A stretch of 64,000 nucleotides of DNA from Adlercreutzia shanghongiae (GCF_035830635.1 NZ_JAYMFI010000001.1:415226-479225), one strand, 5' to 3'; shown: positions 49,536 to 58,229, counted from the first letter of the stretch. Made by a program: numbers and translations. The notes: a model not told the origin generated them from the sequence alone.

Positions 49536-50696
49536 TCAGATGTCGTACATACACGCGAGAACAATCCCCAGCAAAACCGCTATTGCCGCATAACCGAACA
49601 TTGCCGTTACGCCAAAAGCACCAAGGAGAGCGCTTCCAATTATAGGAGAAATACAAAGGTTTAAATCGGGCCCTATATAGTAGGTGTTGGCCGCTTTGCC
49701 CACCGAAGCCTGATCGACGTCTCTCACCGATTGCGCTTGCAGAACGGAGAACAGCGCCCCTTGGCCCAAGCCCAGCAAAGCGCCCGCAAGGCATACCATG
49801 GCCGTATTGGACATAAACATAAGAATCACCACAGCAGCTAAATCTGCTGCGAGCAAAGGCAGGGCAATCTTCTTTAGATCCACCGAATCAGAAGCCCTTC
49901 CAAAAATGGGTCTGCCCAAAAGCGCCACGCAGGCGTAAAACGCAAAGAAGAGCGTAGGGTCCGCAATGCCCCTGTCTTCTGCGGCCACAATGATGAGCGG
50001 CATTGCGACTCCAATTGGCGCGGCCGACAATCCTCCTATCAGGCAATATGGAAGAGCTGGCTTGTATATAAATCCTTTCAGATGGATGCTCTTTCCTATT
50101 TCTGCCCAAGTCTTCTTTCGGCCCACGTCAGGCTTCGGCGGCCTCTTCAGCGCAACGGCGAGAAGCAATGCCACGAGCAAGAGCGCGCTAGCCGCCACGA
50201 AGCTGTTCTGGTATCCGAAAAGAATTCCTATTCGCTCGGCAACCATCGGCCCAAATGCGCTCGATGCGACAGAGGACATCCCCATCCACCCCATCCCTTT
50301 GCCGAGCTGCTCCGCCGGCACGATGACCGTCGTTATAGACGCAACGCAAGCAGACCTTAGCGCAAACGAGACACCTTGGACCACCCTGCACAAGCCAAGC
50401 ATGAGCGAGCTTTCGAAAGCCGAACAGCCGAGCGTGGCGAGAAAAAAGAGAGCTGCGCTAGCGACAAGAAGCGTTTTCTTGCTAAAAAGATCGGCGACGG
50501 CGCCAATAAAGGGCCTTGAAGCGAAAGACGACCCGGGATTCAAACCCGCCAGCACGCCGGCAACCGCGTACGAAGCACCGAAGGACAGTGCGTAAACGGA
50601 AACAATTGAGTTCGTCATGTACGCAACCAGCTGATACAGGACATCGAACACAAATAGATTAATGAAACTCACAGTAAAAAGCCTGCGTCTGGCCAC
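49536..50696 (-). CDS. Major facilitator superfamily transporter, 12 helices
   Basis: 386 residues from a GTG at 50696 preceded by GGAG. Twelve helices; the loop 2-3 signature is seen as RPFIGAVADLFSKKTLL and, in the second half, RPIFGRASDSVDLKKIALP. The base composition is less GC-rich than its neighbours, which with the nearby decayed gene suggests an accessory, possibly acquired, segment. Drug efflux or sugar/organic-acid transport are both possible. No neighbour helps assign a substrate. Confidence 0.88.
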   Translation of the reverse strand: MARRRLFTVSFINLFVFDVLYQLVAYMTNSIVSVYALSFGASYAVAGVLAGLNPGSSFASRPFIGAVADLFSKKTLLVASAALFFLATLGCSAFESSLMLGLCRVVQGVSFALRSACVASITTVIVPAEQLGKGMGWMGMSSVASSAFGPMVAERIGILFGYQNSFVAASALLLVALLLAVALKRPPKPDVGRKKTWAEIGKSIHLKGFIYKPALPYCLIGGLSAAPIGVAMPLIIVAAEDRGIADPTLFFAFYACVALLGRPIFGRASDSVDLKKIALPLLAADLAAVVILMFMSNTAMVCLAGALLGLGQGALFSVLQAQSVRDVDQASVGKAANTYYIGPDLNLCISPIIGSALLGAFGVTAMFGYAAIAVLLGIVLACMYDI

Positions 50697-50907
50697 TTTG
50701 CCACTCCATACGAAAGACCCGTTTTCCGTATTGAAGTGTACCGACCGGCTTGGGGCAAAGATACTGGCGCCCCCTACAAAAAAGCAGCCCCAAATTAACC
50801 AACCGGGCTATTTTGTCCTCAGTTTTATCGACGGCCTCTTCGGAAAGCTGTCGGCATACACGCGCGCCGCCTTTGCCCTCTCGGCCTCCCCTCCGCCCAT
50901 CATCCCC

Positions 50908-51882
50908 TTAAAGCACCGTGTCGCGCAGATAGCCGTAGCCCTCAGCTTCCATGCAGTTGGCGGGGATAAAACGCAGCGCCGAACCATTGATGCAGTAGCG
51001 CTGGCCTCCCAAATCAGCAGGGCCGTCGGGAAACACGTGGCCCAGATGACTGTCGCCCGCAGTGCTGCGCACTTCTACGCGCGGCATGCCGGGAATGGAC
51101 TCGTCCACCGACTCCTCGACGACGCTCTCGGCCAGAGGCCGCGAAAACGACGGCCAGCCGCAGCCGGCATCGAACTTGTCCCGCGAGCTGAACAGCGGCT
51201 CGCCCGTGACCACGTCCACGTAAATGCCGTCCTCAAACTGCTGGTCATAGGGGTGCGCATGGGGCCTATCCGTGGCTGCCTTTTGGGTTACCTCGAACGC
51301 CTCGGGCGTCAGCTTCTCGCGAATCTCTTCATCGGAGGGCCGCTTATAGCCCTGCTCGGCGATGGCGAAATCCGCCGCGTGCTCTTCTGAGAAAGCGCGT
51401 GCATCGGCCAGGTTCACATGGCAGTAGCCGAAGGGGTTGACGCCCAGATAATCCTGGTGGTAGGCCTCGGCAGGGTAGAAGTTTCGCAAAGGTCCCGCCT
51501 CGATGCGCGGATTCTTGCCGCCTTTGCGCGCGATGCCCACGAGCGCCGACACCACCGCGTTACGGTCGGCTTCGCGGGTCCAGTAGATGCCCGTGCGGTA
51601 CTGGGTGCCGCGATCGTTACCCTGGCGGTTGAGCGAGAAGGGGTCCACGGTGCGCAGGTAGGCCGCCAAAAGCAGCGGCAGCGGCAGCACGTCGGCATCG
51701 TAGACGACCCGCACCGCCTCGGTGGCCCCCGTCTCGCCCGAGCAGACCTCTTCATAGGTCGGCACTGTCACGGCGCTGTTCGCATAGCCCACTTCAGTTT
51801 CCAGCACGCCGGGAATGCGCTTCAAGTACGCCTCAGTGCCCCAAAAGCAGCCGCCGGCCAGGTAAATCTCGCGTTTGTTCAT
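50908..51882 (-). CDS. msrAB: Peptide methionine sulfoxide reductase MsrA/MsrB fusion
   Basis: 324 residues from the ATG at 51882 (AAAGGA). The N-terminal MsrA domain has the catalytic GCFWG at 11-15 and reduces the S-epimer; the C-terminal MsrB domain (about 185-324: LTPEAFEVTQKAATDRP, FDAGCGWPSFSRPL, GDSHLGHVFPDGP) reduces the R-epimer with its catalytic Cys in GQRYCINGSALRF near residue 297. The two CxxC zinc motifs of zinc-type MsrB are absent. No signal peptide, so a cytoplasmic repair enzyme for oxidised methionine. Divergent from the 14-helix MFS gene. Confidence 0.95.
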   Translation of the reverse strand: MNKREIYLAGGCFWGTEAYLKRIPGVLETEVGYANSAVTVPTYEEVCSGETGATEAVRVVYDADVLPLPLLLAAYLRTVDPFSLNRQGNDRGTQYRTGIYWTREADRNAVVSALVGIARKGGKNPRIEAGPLRNFYPAEAYHQDYLGVNPFGYCHVNLADARAFSEEHAADFAIAEQGYKRPSDEEIREKLTPEAFEVTQKAATDRPHAHPYDQQFEDGIYVDVVTGEPLFSSRDKFDAGCGWPSFSRPLAESVVEESVDESIPGMPRVEVRSTAGDSHLGHVFPDGPADLGGQRYCINGSALRFIPANCMEAEGYGYLRDTVL

Positions 51883-52222
51883 AACGGGTCCTTTCGAAAA
51901 CATCCGCCCATTATTTCGCATCGGAAGCCACCGGCGCGCCGTCTCGCCGCGCGCCCTCGGCCGGCTCCCTCCTCATATGCGCTTCTTCACGGTAGCAAAG
52001 GACTCGGTGCTGCGGCGCGCCGGACCGAACATGCAACGACCCTGTTGACAAATGTCAACGAGACAGGCGACGAATTGCGCTTCCGCAAAGTGACTGTTGG
52101 ACATCGCCCCGCCAACGACCCCGGCGCCTGCCCCTCAACCGCCCCGCCGAAGGAGTAGCGTGAACGCAAATCCGCCTTGCCGCGCATTACTTATCGCACG
52201 TCAACCAGCAAAAGGAAGCGTC
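51883..52222. promoter_or_regulatory. 340-bp divergent region of msrAB and the MFS gene with nested palindrome
   Basis: No gene seen. TTGACA-AA-TGTCAA (52045-52058) is flanked by CCTGT (52041-52045) and ACAGG (52063-52067), a nested dyad typical of TetR/MarR-class operators. No such regulator gene is adjacent. The rest is GC-rich and featureless. Confidence 0.5.
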
Positions 52223-53659
52223 ATGGCCCAAGCTGCACCCGCCATCCCCACGGGGCGCGCCATGAACATCATGGTGGCGCTCATGCTTGCCAGCAACCTG
52301 TTGGCCTCGTTCAACCAGTCCCTCATGAACATCGCCCTTGACACCGTAGCCACCGACTTTTGCATCAGCCTCTCAGTGGCCAACTGGCTTGTGCTGGGGT
52401 TCACCATCGTAGCCGCCACCGTCATCACCATGGCCGCCTCGCTTTTGAAGCGCTACGGCATTCGGAAGGTGATGCTGTTCGGCTACGCCACCTCGCTTGT
52501 CGGTTCGCTGTTGGGCGTTTTGGCCTTTGACTTCCCCATGATGCTCGTCGCCCGCCTCGTCCAAGCGCTCACCGTGGGGCTGTTCTTCCCTGTGGTCACC
52601 AGCGTCATTCTCACCCTGGCGCCTGCGGGGAAAAGCGCTACCATGCTCGCCCTCAACAGCGGCGTTATCGGCGTGGGCCTCGCCTTCGCGCCGCTCATCG
52701 CCGGCGCCGTGCTCACCTACGCGGGTCTGCGCGCGCTCTTCCTCATCCCGCTTATCATCTCCATCGTCCTGCTTGTGCTCGGGTTCTTCTTCTTGCATGA
52801 CATTTATGCTCGCGAGAACAAGACCGTCGATGTGCTCAGCGTGGGCTTGAGCTTCGTCGGCCTCGGCGCTTTCATTTTCGGGCTGAACGAAGTGACCCAC
52901 GACATGCTGCCCTCTCTTGGCTTCATGATTGTCGGCGCGCTCGTTGTTGGGCTGTTTGTCTGGCGCCAGTTCTCTATCGCCGATCCGCTGCTGAATCTGG
53001 CGCCCCTGAAGCACGGGCGCTTCGTGCTCGGCGAGCTGCTCATGATGCTCGGCTACATGGGCTCTATCTATATGAGCCTGCTCGTACCGCTGTATTTGGA
53101 GGGCACCGCCGGATACAGCGCCTTCATCGCCGGCTGCCTTCTGTGCGCGCCCATCCTGTGCTATGCCGTCTCCTGCTTTATCGGCGGGCGCATCGAGGAC
53201 AAGCACGGCGTCTGGCCGCTCATCCCCCTCGGTTTCCTGCTGCTGCTCGGAAGCTACGTGGCTGTGGAATTCACGTCAGCGCGAATGCTGATCGTTCCGA
53301 TGATCGCGTTCGTCGCCACCTCCTATATCGGCGTGGGCCTCGTGTTCCCCACGCTGAAGGCGGTGGATTTGGGCGCGCTGCCGAAAGCGATTTACGCCCA
53401 CGGGTCGTCCATCCACTCCACCCTGGTGCAAATTGCGGGATCCATCGGCTCGGCTCTGTTCGTGGGCATCATGTCCGCCGACACCGACCGCCTTGTGGCC
53501 CAAGGCATGTCCAAGGCCGACGCCTATGCCTCGGGCTTCTCCCACACGCTGCTGATTTCCATCGGCATTCTCGCCGTCGCCTTCGTCGCATCGGTCGTGT
53601 TCGCCCGCATCATGCGGCACAAAAAGCAGGCGGCGACCCCCGCGCCCTCCCAGAGCTAG
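52223..53659 (+). CDS. Major facilitator superfamily transporter, DHA2-type, 14 helices
   Basis: 478 residues from the ATG at 52223 (AAAGGAAG); an upstream frame from 52097 has no ribosome site. Motif D1-like region NQSLMNIALDTVATDF in helix 1 and WLVLGFTIVAATVITMAASLL in helix 2, with AARLVQALTVGLFFPVV in helix 4. The count of about fourteen helices places it in the DHA2 drug:proton antiporter group (EmrB/QacA). Exports lipophilic compounds; also could be a metabolite exporter. A nested palindrome lies upstream. Confidence 0.88.
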   Translation: MAQAAPAIPTGRAMNIMVALMLASNLLASFNQSLMNIALDTVATDFCISLSVANWLVLGFTIVAATVITMAASLLKRYGIRKVMLFGYATSLVGSLLGVLAFDFPMMLVARLVQALTVGLFFPVVTSVILTLAPAGKSATMLALNSGVIGVGLAFAPLIAGAVLTYAGLRALFLIPLIISIVLLVLGFFFLHDIYARENKTVDVLSVGLSFVGLGAFIFGLNEVTHDMLPSLGFMIVGALVVGLFVWRQFSIADPLLNLAPLKHGRFVLGELLMMLGYMGSIYMSLLVPLYLEGTAGYSAFIAGCLLCAPILCYAVSCFIGGRIEDKHGVWPLIPLGFLLLLGSYVAVEFTSARMLIVPMIAFVATSYIGVGLVFPTLKAVDLGALPKAIYAHGSSIHSTLVQIAGSIGSALFVGIMSADTDRLVAQGMSKADAYASGFSHTLLISIGILAVAFVASVVFARIMRHKKQAATPAPSQS

Positions 53660-53818
53660 ACTTGGCGCGCGCCCTGCCCCGGCTGCGTGCCCTGCCCCGC
53701 CGCGCGTTTCCCGCTCCCGCCGCGCGCCCTGCCCCGGCTGCACGTGCCCTGCCCCGGCTGCGCGCGCCCTGCCCCGGCTGCGTGCCCCGCTCCCGCTGCG
53801 CGTTTCCCGCTCCCGCCG
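53660..53818. repeat. GC-rich tandem repeat block, units of 18-20 bp
   Basis: Eight degenerate units, mostly GCCCTGCCCCGGCTGCGT-like, alternating with TTTCCCGCTCCCGCCGC-like units, directly after the MFS stop. The open frames across it read as Pro/Arg/Ala-rich strings in all phases and are not genes. Confidence 0.7.
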
Positions 53819-53822
53819 CAAA

Positions 53823-53919
53823 CCATGCAAAAGTATGGCCATCGCCGCCCGTTCCATACAAAAGCGGCTCCATCTCCCTTTATTCGCGGCGCAAACTATA
53901 CAAAAGTGCGGTTTGCGCC
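53823..53919. repeat. Three CATRCAAAAG motifs and a hairpin
   Basis: CCATGCAAAAGTATGG at 53823, CCATACAAAAGCGG at 53854 and CTATACAAAAGTGCGG at 53896. The last lies in the loop and arm of a perfect 9-bp inverted repeat GGCGCAAAC/GTTTGCGCC (53888-53896, 53911-53919). Confidence 0.6.
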
Positions 53920-53944
53920 AGGCGGCACAAGCGAGGGAGGATGG

Positions 53945-54250
53945 GAAGGGGCTTCCGTCGAGGGGCTTCCGTCGAGGGGCTTCCGGCATGGGACTTTCGG
54001 GGCGGGACTTTCGGGGCGGATTATCCGGGCAGGGCTTTCGGCGCGGGAGGGCGAAGGGGAGGGGCTTTCGGAGCAGGGCTTTCGGGGCGGGAGGGCGAAG
54101 GGAGGGGCCTTCTGCGCGAGGCTTTCGGCGTGGATGCTCGGCGCAGGGCCTCCGGCGCGAGGCTTTCGGCGTGGATGTTCGGCGCAGGGCCTCCAGCGCG
54201 AGGCTTTCGGGGCGGATGTTCGGCGTGGGACTTTCGGCGGGGGTTTTCCA
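53945..54250. repeat. GC-rich minisatellite: 14-bp and 41-bp tandem units
   Basis: GGGGCTTCCGTCGA repeats 2.5 times from 53948, GGGACTTTCGGGGC repeats twice, and a 41-bp unit starting GCGAGGCTTTCGG begins at 54116, 54157 and 54198. Neither period is a multiple of three, so coding in any one frame is unlikely. Confidence 0.75.
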
Positions 54251-54277
54251 CGCGGGCTGTTCAGTCGGTTGCGGGGC

Positions 54278-54286
54278 TGCTACAAT
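54278..54286 (+). promoter_or_regulatory. Extended -10 candidate upstream of the ABC-F gene
   Basis: TGCTACAAT. The ABC-F start is 217 bases further, so the transcript would have a long leader, a common feature of ABC-F resistance genes with ribosome-mediated attenuation; a leader peptide is not clear. Confidence 0.4.
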
Positions 54287-54502
54287 GGGGCCACTGTTTC
54301 GGCGGAGCCTTTGGCAAGCGACGCCTCGAGAAAGGCACGGTGCATGAAGAACTAGCGATGCCCTCTGGGCCCCATCACGACCTTACCGTTCTGGTCGCGC
54401 TTTGGGCGCCGCATCGCTGTGTATTCCGCTCCGGCAACGTCACGTGCCACTCCCACGCCAAGCACTCGCGCCCAGCGCGGCCCTTCCCTCAGGAGGACCG
54501 CC

Positions 54503-55999
54503 ATGCAATTGAATCTTAGCCACATCACCTATACCTATCCCGGCGCATCGGAGGCGGCCATCGCCAACGTAAGCGTCACCTTCCCTGCAGGCTGGACGGG
54601 CATCATCGGCGACAACGGCTGCGGAAAGACCACGCTGGCCCTCGTTACCGCAGGGCTCATCGCACCCGACACAGGAACCGTCACGCCAAAGCTCTTCGGC
54701 GCCTATTGCCCCCAGGACTCCTCCATCGAGCCCGACAATCTCATGGACTTCGCCTCGGACTGGAGTCCCGAGGCCATCGACGCGCGCGCGAAACTCGAAG
54801 TTGACGACAGCTGGCTATGGGATTTTCCGAACCTTTCCGGCGGCCAGCAGAAACGCGTTCAGATCGCCTGCGCCCTCAGCCGCCGACCCGACGTGCTCAT
54901 CATGGACGAGCCGACCAACGACCTGGATGCCGCCACGCGAGCCATGGTGGCCGAAGCGCTGGCGTCGTTTCAGGGCGTCGGGCTGCTCATCTCCCACGAT
55001 CGCGCGCTGCTGAACCGACTGGTCGGGCAGTGCCTCACCTTCGAAGACGGGCGCGCGCTCATGCGCCCCGGTGGCTTTGACCAGGTATCGGCTCAGACGG
55101 CCTCGGAACGCGAGACGGCCCTTCGCGAAAAAGCGGCGGCCAAGCGCGAGGCCCAACGCCTGCGCGCCGAGGCCGTGCGTCGCAGCGAGGCAGCCAGCCA
55201 GTCGAAGGCGCGCTTGAGCGCGAGCAAGGTCGCCAAGGGGGACAGCGACACCCGCGAGCGTCTTGGGCGGGCGAAGGTGTCCGGAAAAGACGGCATCGCC
55301 GGCCAAGCCTCCGCCTCGTTCGCCTCGCGCCTCCAACGAGCAGAAGAGCGCGCCGGGGCTATCGCGGTTTCCAAGCGCTACGACTCGCGCATCTCCATCT
55401 ACGGCGGGCCGGCCTCAGCGAAGACCGTCGCCCACTGCGAGGCCACGGTGCTGCACGCCGGCGACTTCTCGCTGCGCGTCCCCGAGCTTTGGGTGGGCCA
55501 CACCGACCACATCGGCCTGGCCGGCCGCAACGGCACGGGCAAAAGCACGCTCGTGCGCCACCTGCTGTCCCGCGTGCCCGAAACCGTGCGCGTCGCCTAC
55601 GTGCCCCAAAGCGTGAGCGAGGCGCAGCGGGAAGGCGCCCTGGCCCGCCTGCACGCCATGGATGCCGCGAGCGCCGGGCGGGTGCTCGGCCTGGTGGCCG
55701 GACTCAACTCCGATCCCGACCGCTTGCTCGACGGCGCCGACACAAGCCCCGGAGAAATGCGCAAGCTCATCTTGGCCGAGCAGCTCTTGGGCGAACCCAA
55801 CCTGCTCGTGCTGGACGAGCCCACCAACCACCTCGATCTCGGCTCCATCGAAGCGCTCGAGGCCATGCTCGCCGAGTATCCCGGCGCGCTCATCCTCGTT
55901 TCCCACGACCCCTTGCTGGTGGAATCGGCCTGCTCCCTTCACTGGGCCATCGAGCCGAGCGCTGCCGGCGAGAACACTTTCGAACTCAACGTCCGCTGA
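54503..55999 (+). CDS. ABC-F family ATPase
   Basis: 498 residues; AGGAGG before the ATG at 54503. Two ATPase domains, no membrane segment. Domain 1: Walker A GDNGCGKTT, signature LSGGQQKRVQIACAL, Walker B VLIMDEPTNDLD. A basic linker (EKAAAKREAQRLRAEAVRRS, then SRLQRAEERAGAIAV) follows. Domain 2: GRNGTGKSTLV, a degenerate signature SPGEMRKLILAEQLL in place of LSGGE, and LLVLDEPTNHLDLGSIEALE. ABC-F proteins act at the ribosome E-site in translation control or protect it from antibiotics. The GC-rich repeat region lies just upstream. Whether it is a resistance factor or housekeeping member cannot be told. Confidence 0.9.
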   Translation: MQLNLSHITYTYPGASEAAIANVSVTFPAGWTGIIGDNGCGKTTLALVTAGLIAPDTGTVTPKLFGAYCPQDSSIEPDNLMDFASDWSPEAIDARAKLEVDDSWLWDFPNLSGGQQKRVQIACALSRRPDVLIMDEPTNDLDAATRAMVAEALASFQGVGLLISHDRALLNRLVGQCLTFEDGRALMRPGGFDQVSAQTASERETALREKAAAKREAQRLRAEAVRRSEAASQSKARLSASKVAKGDSDTRERLGRAKVSGKDGIAGQASASFASRLQRAEERAGAIAVSKRYDSRISIYGGPASAKTVAHCEATVLHAGDFSLRVPELWVGHTDHIGLAGRNGTGKSTLVRHLLSRVPETVRVAYVPQSVSEAQREGALARLHAMDAASAGRVLGLVAGLNSDPDRLLDGADTSPGEMRKLILAEQLLGEPNLLVLDEPTNHLDLGSIEALEAMLAEYPGALILVSHDPLLVESACSLHWAIEPSAAGENTFELNVR

Positions 56000-56020
56000 A
56001 GTGCGCTTCCCGGGCCGGCT

Positions 56021-56029
56021 TGCTACAAT
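56021..56029 (+). promoter_or_regulatory. Extended -10 promoter of the UPF0158 gene
   Basis: TGCTACAAT, 36 bases before the ATG at 56066. Confidence 0.5.
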
Positions 56030-56065
56030 AGGCCTTCGAAAGAACGCAGAGAGATCGGTGCGCCC

Positions 56066-56539
56066 ATGGAGCTGAACGTCACCCTGACGGATTTAATGGA
56101 TGCCGTCGACCGCGAATCGAAGTTCGCGGACTACGGCTATTTCCTCGACCCCAACACCGGCGTCACGCATTTTCTCTGGGACGGGGAAGCCGACGAGTAC
56201 GACGACCCGGCGCATTTCGAGGAGCTCTCGGAGCGCACAGACGAGCTCATCCAGCTGCCCGACCGCTCCATGACCGACCTGTACTCCCGCGCCGAGGACT
56301 TCACCGCCCTGCGCGTTGTGGACAGCAAGCAGCGCGCCAGGCTGGCCCGAGCCTGCCGCAAAGCTCGCCGCAAGCGCAATATCGGCTTCTTCCTCAGCGA
56401 AATCACGGCCTTGGGCCTGAACGCCGAGCAGCTCGCCTACTGGGACGAATGCGACGAGGAGTTCGTCCGGCACTGGTGCGCCCAGAAAGGCATCGGCATC
56501 ATTGCCGAGGCTCGTCGTCGTAGGGGCCAAGATGCATGA
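56066..56539 (+). CDS. UPF0158-family protein with an acquired C-terminal tail
   Basis: 157 residues, acidic, cytoplasmic. UPF0158 pattern: LTDLMDAVDRE, a DPNTGVTHFLWDGE turn, LIQLPDRS, the RARLARACR / FLSEITALGL core and HWCAQKGIGI, where family members normally end. The last dozen residues (IAEARRRRGQDA) are encoded by sequence that also holds the 3' end of the decayed GyrI-like gene on the other strand (41-bp overlap). I infer that a deletion joined the two and extended this reading frame. Function of the family is unknown. Confidence 0.8.
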   Translation: MELNVTLTDLMDAVDRESKFADYGYFLDPNTGVTHFLWDGEADEYDDPAHFEELSERTDELIQLPDRSMTDLYSRAEDFTALRVVDSKQRARLARACRKARRKRNIGFFLSEITALGLNAEQLAYWDECDEEFVRHWCAQKGIGIIAEARRRRGQDA

Positions 56540-56720
56540 TCTGGGCGCACAGGCCCTCTTCGATGGTCAAAAGTTCGGCGGCCGAGGTGTCGATGCCCTT
56601 CTTGCGCGCCGCCTCTTCCTGCGCCCACGCGAACTCCTCGGCTGTCACGAAGTCGGGCAGCCGAATCAGCGCGATCCAGTGGAAGGCCTCCTTGTATTCC
56701 TTCTTGAAATCGAATGCCAT
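56499..56720 (-). pseudogene. Remnant of a GyrI-like small-molecule-binding protein
   Basis: The open frame gives 73 residues: MAFDFKKEYKE, the standard N-terminus of the family, is fused directly to FHWIALIRLPDFVTAEEF, which normally lies about 80-100 residues further on; the chain then stops at LGPYDDEPRQ, about 60 residues before the usual end. Both an internal in-frame deletion and loss of the C-terminus are therefore evident. It lies 20 bp downstream of an AraC regulator that has its own GyrI-like domain, so it was probably the second gene of that unit. Confidence 0.75.
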
Positions 56721-56740
56721 GGGCCCTGCTTGCGATGCGT

Positions 56741-57604
56741 CTAGCCTTCCGCCGGACGAACGGGCAGCCACACCTCGCTTTTGCTGTCGGGCGCCGTCAT
56801 GCCGGGAGTGAGGTAGCGCTCCACATCGGCATGGGTTTCCCAAGTATAGCCAGAACTGGGCAGCCACTCGGCGAGGATGCGGTGCCACAGGCTGTCCATG
56901 GCATCGGGCATGGGCCCTTCGCAGGAGAACACCGCATAGGTGGCCGCCGGCACCACACGCTCGGTCATGCCCTCGGGGCACGGCGCCCCCGTTGCAACGG
57001 CGCACATATAGCCATCGAAGGCGCCCTTCTCGCAGAACTGCACGCCCAGCAATCCGGCGGGCTCGCTTCCATCCATACACGCGAGCACGTCATGCACGCG
57101 CGGTCCTACCGACGCCCAAAATTCGGTGGCCTTCTCACCGGCGCACTCAATGCTCCACGGACCGTTGTCGGCCTGGATGCCCACGACGCGAAACTCGGGG
57201 CTCTCGACAATCCGATACTCCATCGCATTTCCTCCTTGCACAGAAAGGGTGAACACGAGGCGCGGATACAGCGCGAGCACGGCGCCAGGCCGGCGAGCGG
57301 CACTCGGCGCCACCCCGTGCACGGCCCGAAAAGCCCGGCTGAACGCCGTCGGGGAATCATAGCCGTAGCGCAGGGCCACGTCGATTACCCGATCGCCGCC
57401 TTCGCGCAAATCGATGGCAGCCTGGGACATCTTCCGGCGCCGCACGTACTCAGCCAGCGTGGTACCCGCCAAATAGGGGAACATGCGCTCCAACTGAAAC
57501 GGCGAGCAACCGGCAACGCGAGCCACCGTCGCCACGGAAACGTCCTCAGTCAAATGCGCGTCGATGTAGCGCATGGCGGCGTTCAAATCCTCGAGCCAAT
57601 TCAC
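56741..57604 (-). CDS. AraC-family regulator with GyrI-like effector domain
   Basis: 287 residues from a GTG at 57604 (AAGGAGGTG upstream). The N-terminal two-HTH AraC domain (about 5-105: VSVATVARVAGCSPFQLERMF and VIDVALRYGYDSPTAFSRAF) is followed by a GyrI-like effector barrel (about 128-285: YRIVESPEFRVVGIQADNG, LLGVQFCEKGAFDGYM, TYAVFSCEGPMPDAMDSLWHRILAEWL). This is the Rob/BmrR-like order, and suggests a response to hydrophobic small molecules. It probably controls its own unit and the decayed GyrI-like gene downstream. Confidence 0.92.
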   Translation of the reverse strand: MNWLEDLNAAMRYIDAHLTEDVSVATVARVAGCSPFQLERMFPYLAGTTLAEYVRRRKMSQAAIDLREGGDRVIDVALRYGYDSPTAFSRAFRAVHGVAPSAARRPGAVLALYPRLVFTLSVQGGNAMEYRIVESPEFRVVGIQADNGPWSIECAGEKATEFWASVGPRVHDVLACMDGSEPAGLLGVQFCEKGAFDGYMCAVATGAPCPEGMTERVVPAATYAVFSCEGPMPDAMDSLWHRILAEWLPSSGYTWETHADVERYLTPGMTAPDSKSEVWLPVRPAEG

Positions 57605-57756
57605 ACCCGCACCTCCTTACGGTTCACAGCTTACTGCGCGGTCGCCTCCCCCGTCCTCGCATTTCACGAGCAGAAACCGCGCGGGGCGAGCATGATGCGA
57701 AAAGCTTCCTTTCATGCTAAGGTGTCGGCGACACACACGTGAGAGAAAGGCTGACT

Positions 57757-58200
57757 ATGGATTTTGTCATCAAGCGCTTCAATGAGCTGGAGCTGGAAGA
57801 GTACCACGAGCTGCTGAAGCTGCGCTGCGCGGTGTTCCTCGTGGAGCAGCAGAGCCCCTACCAGGAAGTGGACGACGCCGACAAGGAGGCGATCCACGTG
57901 TACTTCCGCAACGACGAGGGCACGATCGGCGCCTACGCCCGGGTGCTGCCGGCCGGCGTCACCCACGAGACGGCCTCCATCGGGCGCGTCATCGCCGTCG
58001 AGCGCGGCTGCGGCGCGGGCCGATGCATCATGAAAGAGGCCATCCGCATCGCCCAAGAGGAGCTGGACGCCGACGTCATCACCATCGAGGCCCAGGTGCA
58101 GGCCCGCGGCTTCTACGACAAGCTCGGCTTCGTGCAGACCTCCGACGAATTCGACGATGGCGGCATCCCCCACATCGAAATGAAGCTCACGCGCGCCTAA
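57757..58200 (+). CDS. GNAT-family N-acetyltransferase, ElaA type
   Basis: 147 residues from the ATG at 57757 (GAGAAAGG). ElaA-like sequence: FNELELEEYHELLKLRCAVF, VEQQSPYQEVDDADKEA, then the acetyl-CoA pyrophosphate region IGRVIAVERGCGAGRCIMKE, and the C-terminal IEAQVQARGFYDKLGFVQTS. It acetylates an unknown amine substrate. Cytoplasmic, monocistronic, ends at a hairpin terminator shared with the convergent SulP gene. Confidence 0.93.
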   Translation: MDFVIKRFNELELEEYHELLKLRCAVFLVEQQSPYQEVDDADKEAIHVYFRNDEGTIGAYARVLPAGVTHETASIGRVIAVERGCGAGRCIMKEAIRIAQEELDADVITIEAQVQARGFYDKLGFVQTSDEFDDGGIPHIEMKLTRA

Positions 58201-58229
58201 CCCATCTTCTACAAATCACACCTTCGAGT

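Noticed and set aside
49281..49664. A 127-codon frame after the flavin reductase remnant
   Set aside because: It overlaps the remnant and the end of the MFS gene, has no ribosome site and no recognisable domain.
52045..52050. TTGACA as a -35 promoter box of the MFS gene
   Set aside because: No TATAAT-like sequence lies 16-18 bases downstream, and the hexamer is one arm of a palindrome. An operator explains it better.
53835..54347. Long open frames in all phases across the GC-rich repeats, with FGAGG- or RRGCSAQ-like repeats in translation
   Set aside because: The repeat periods (14, 18-20 and 41 bp) are not multiples of three, all frames stay open because of base composition, and there is no ribosome site or family match.
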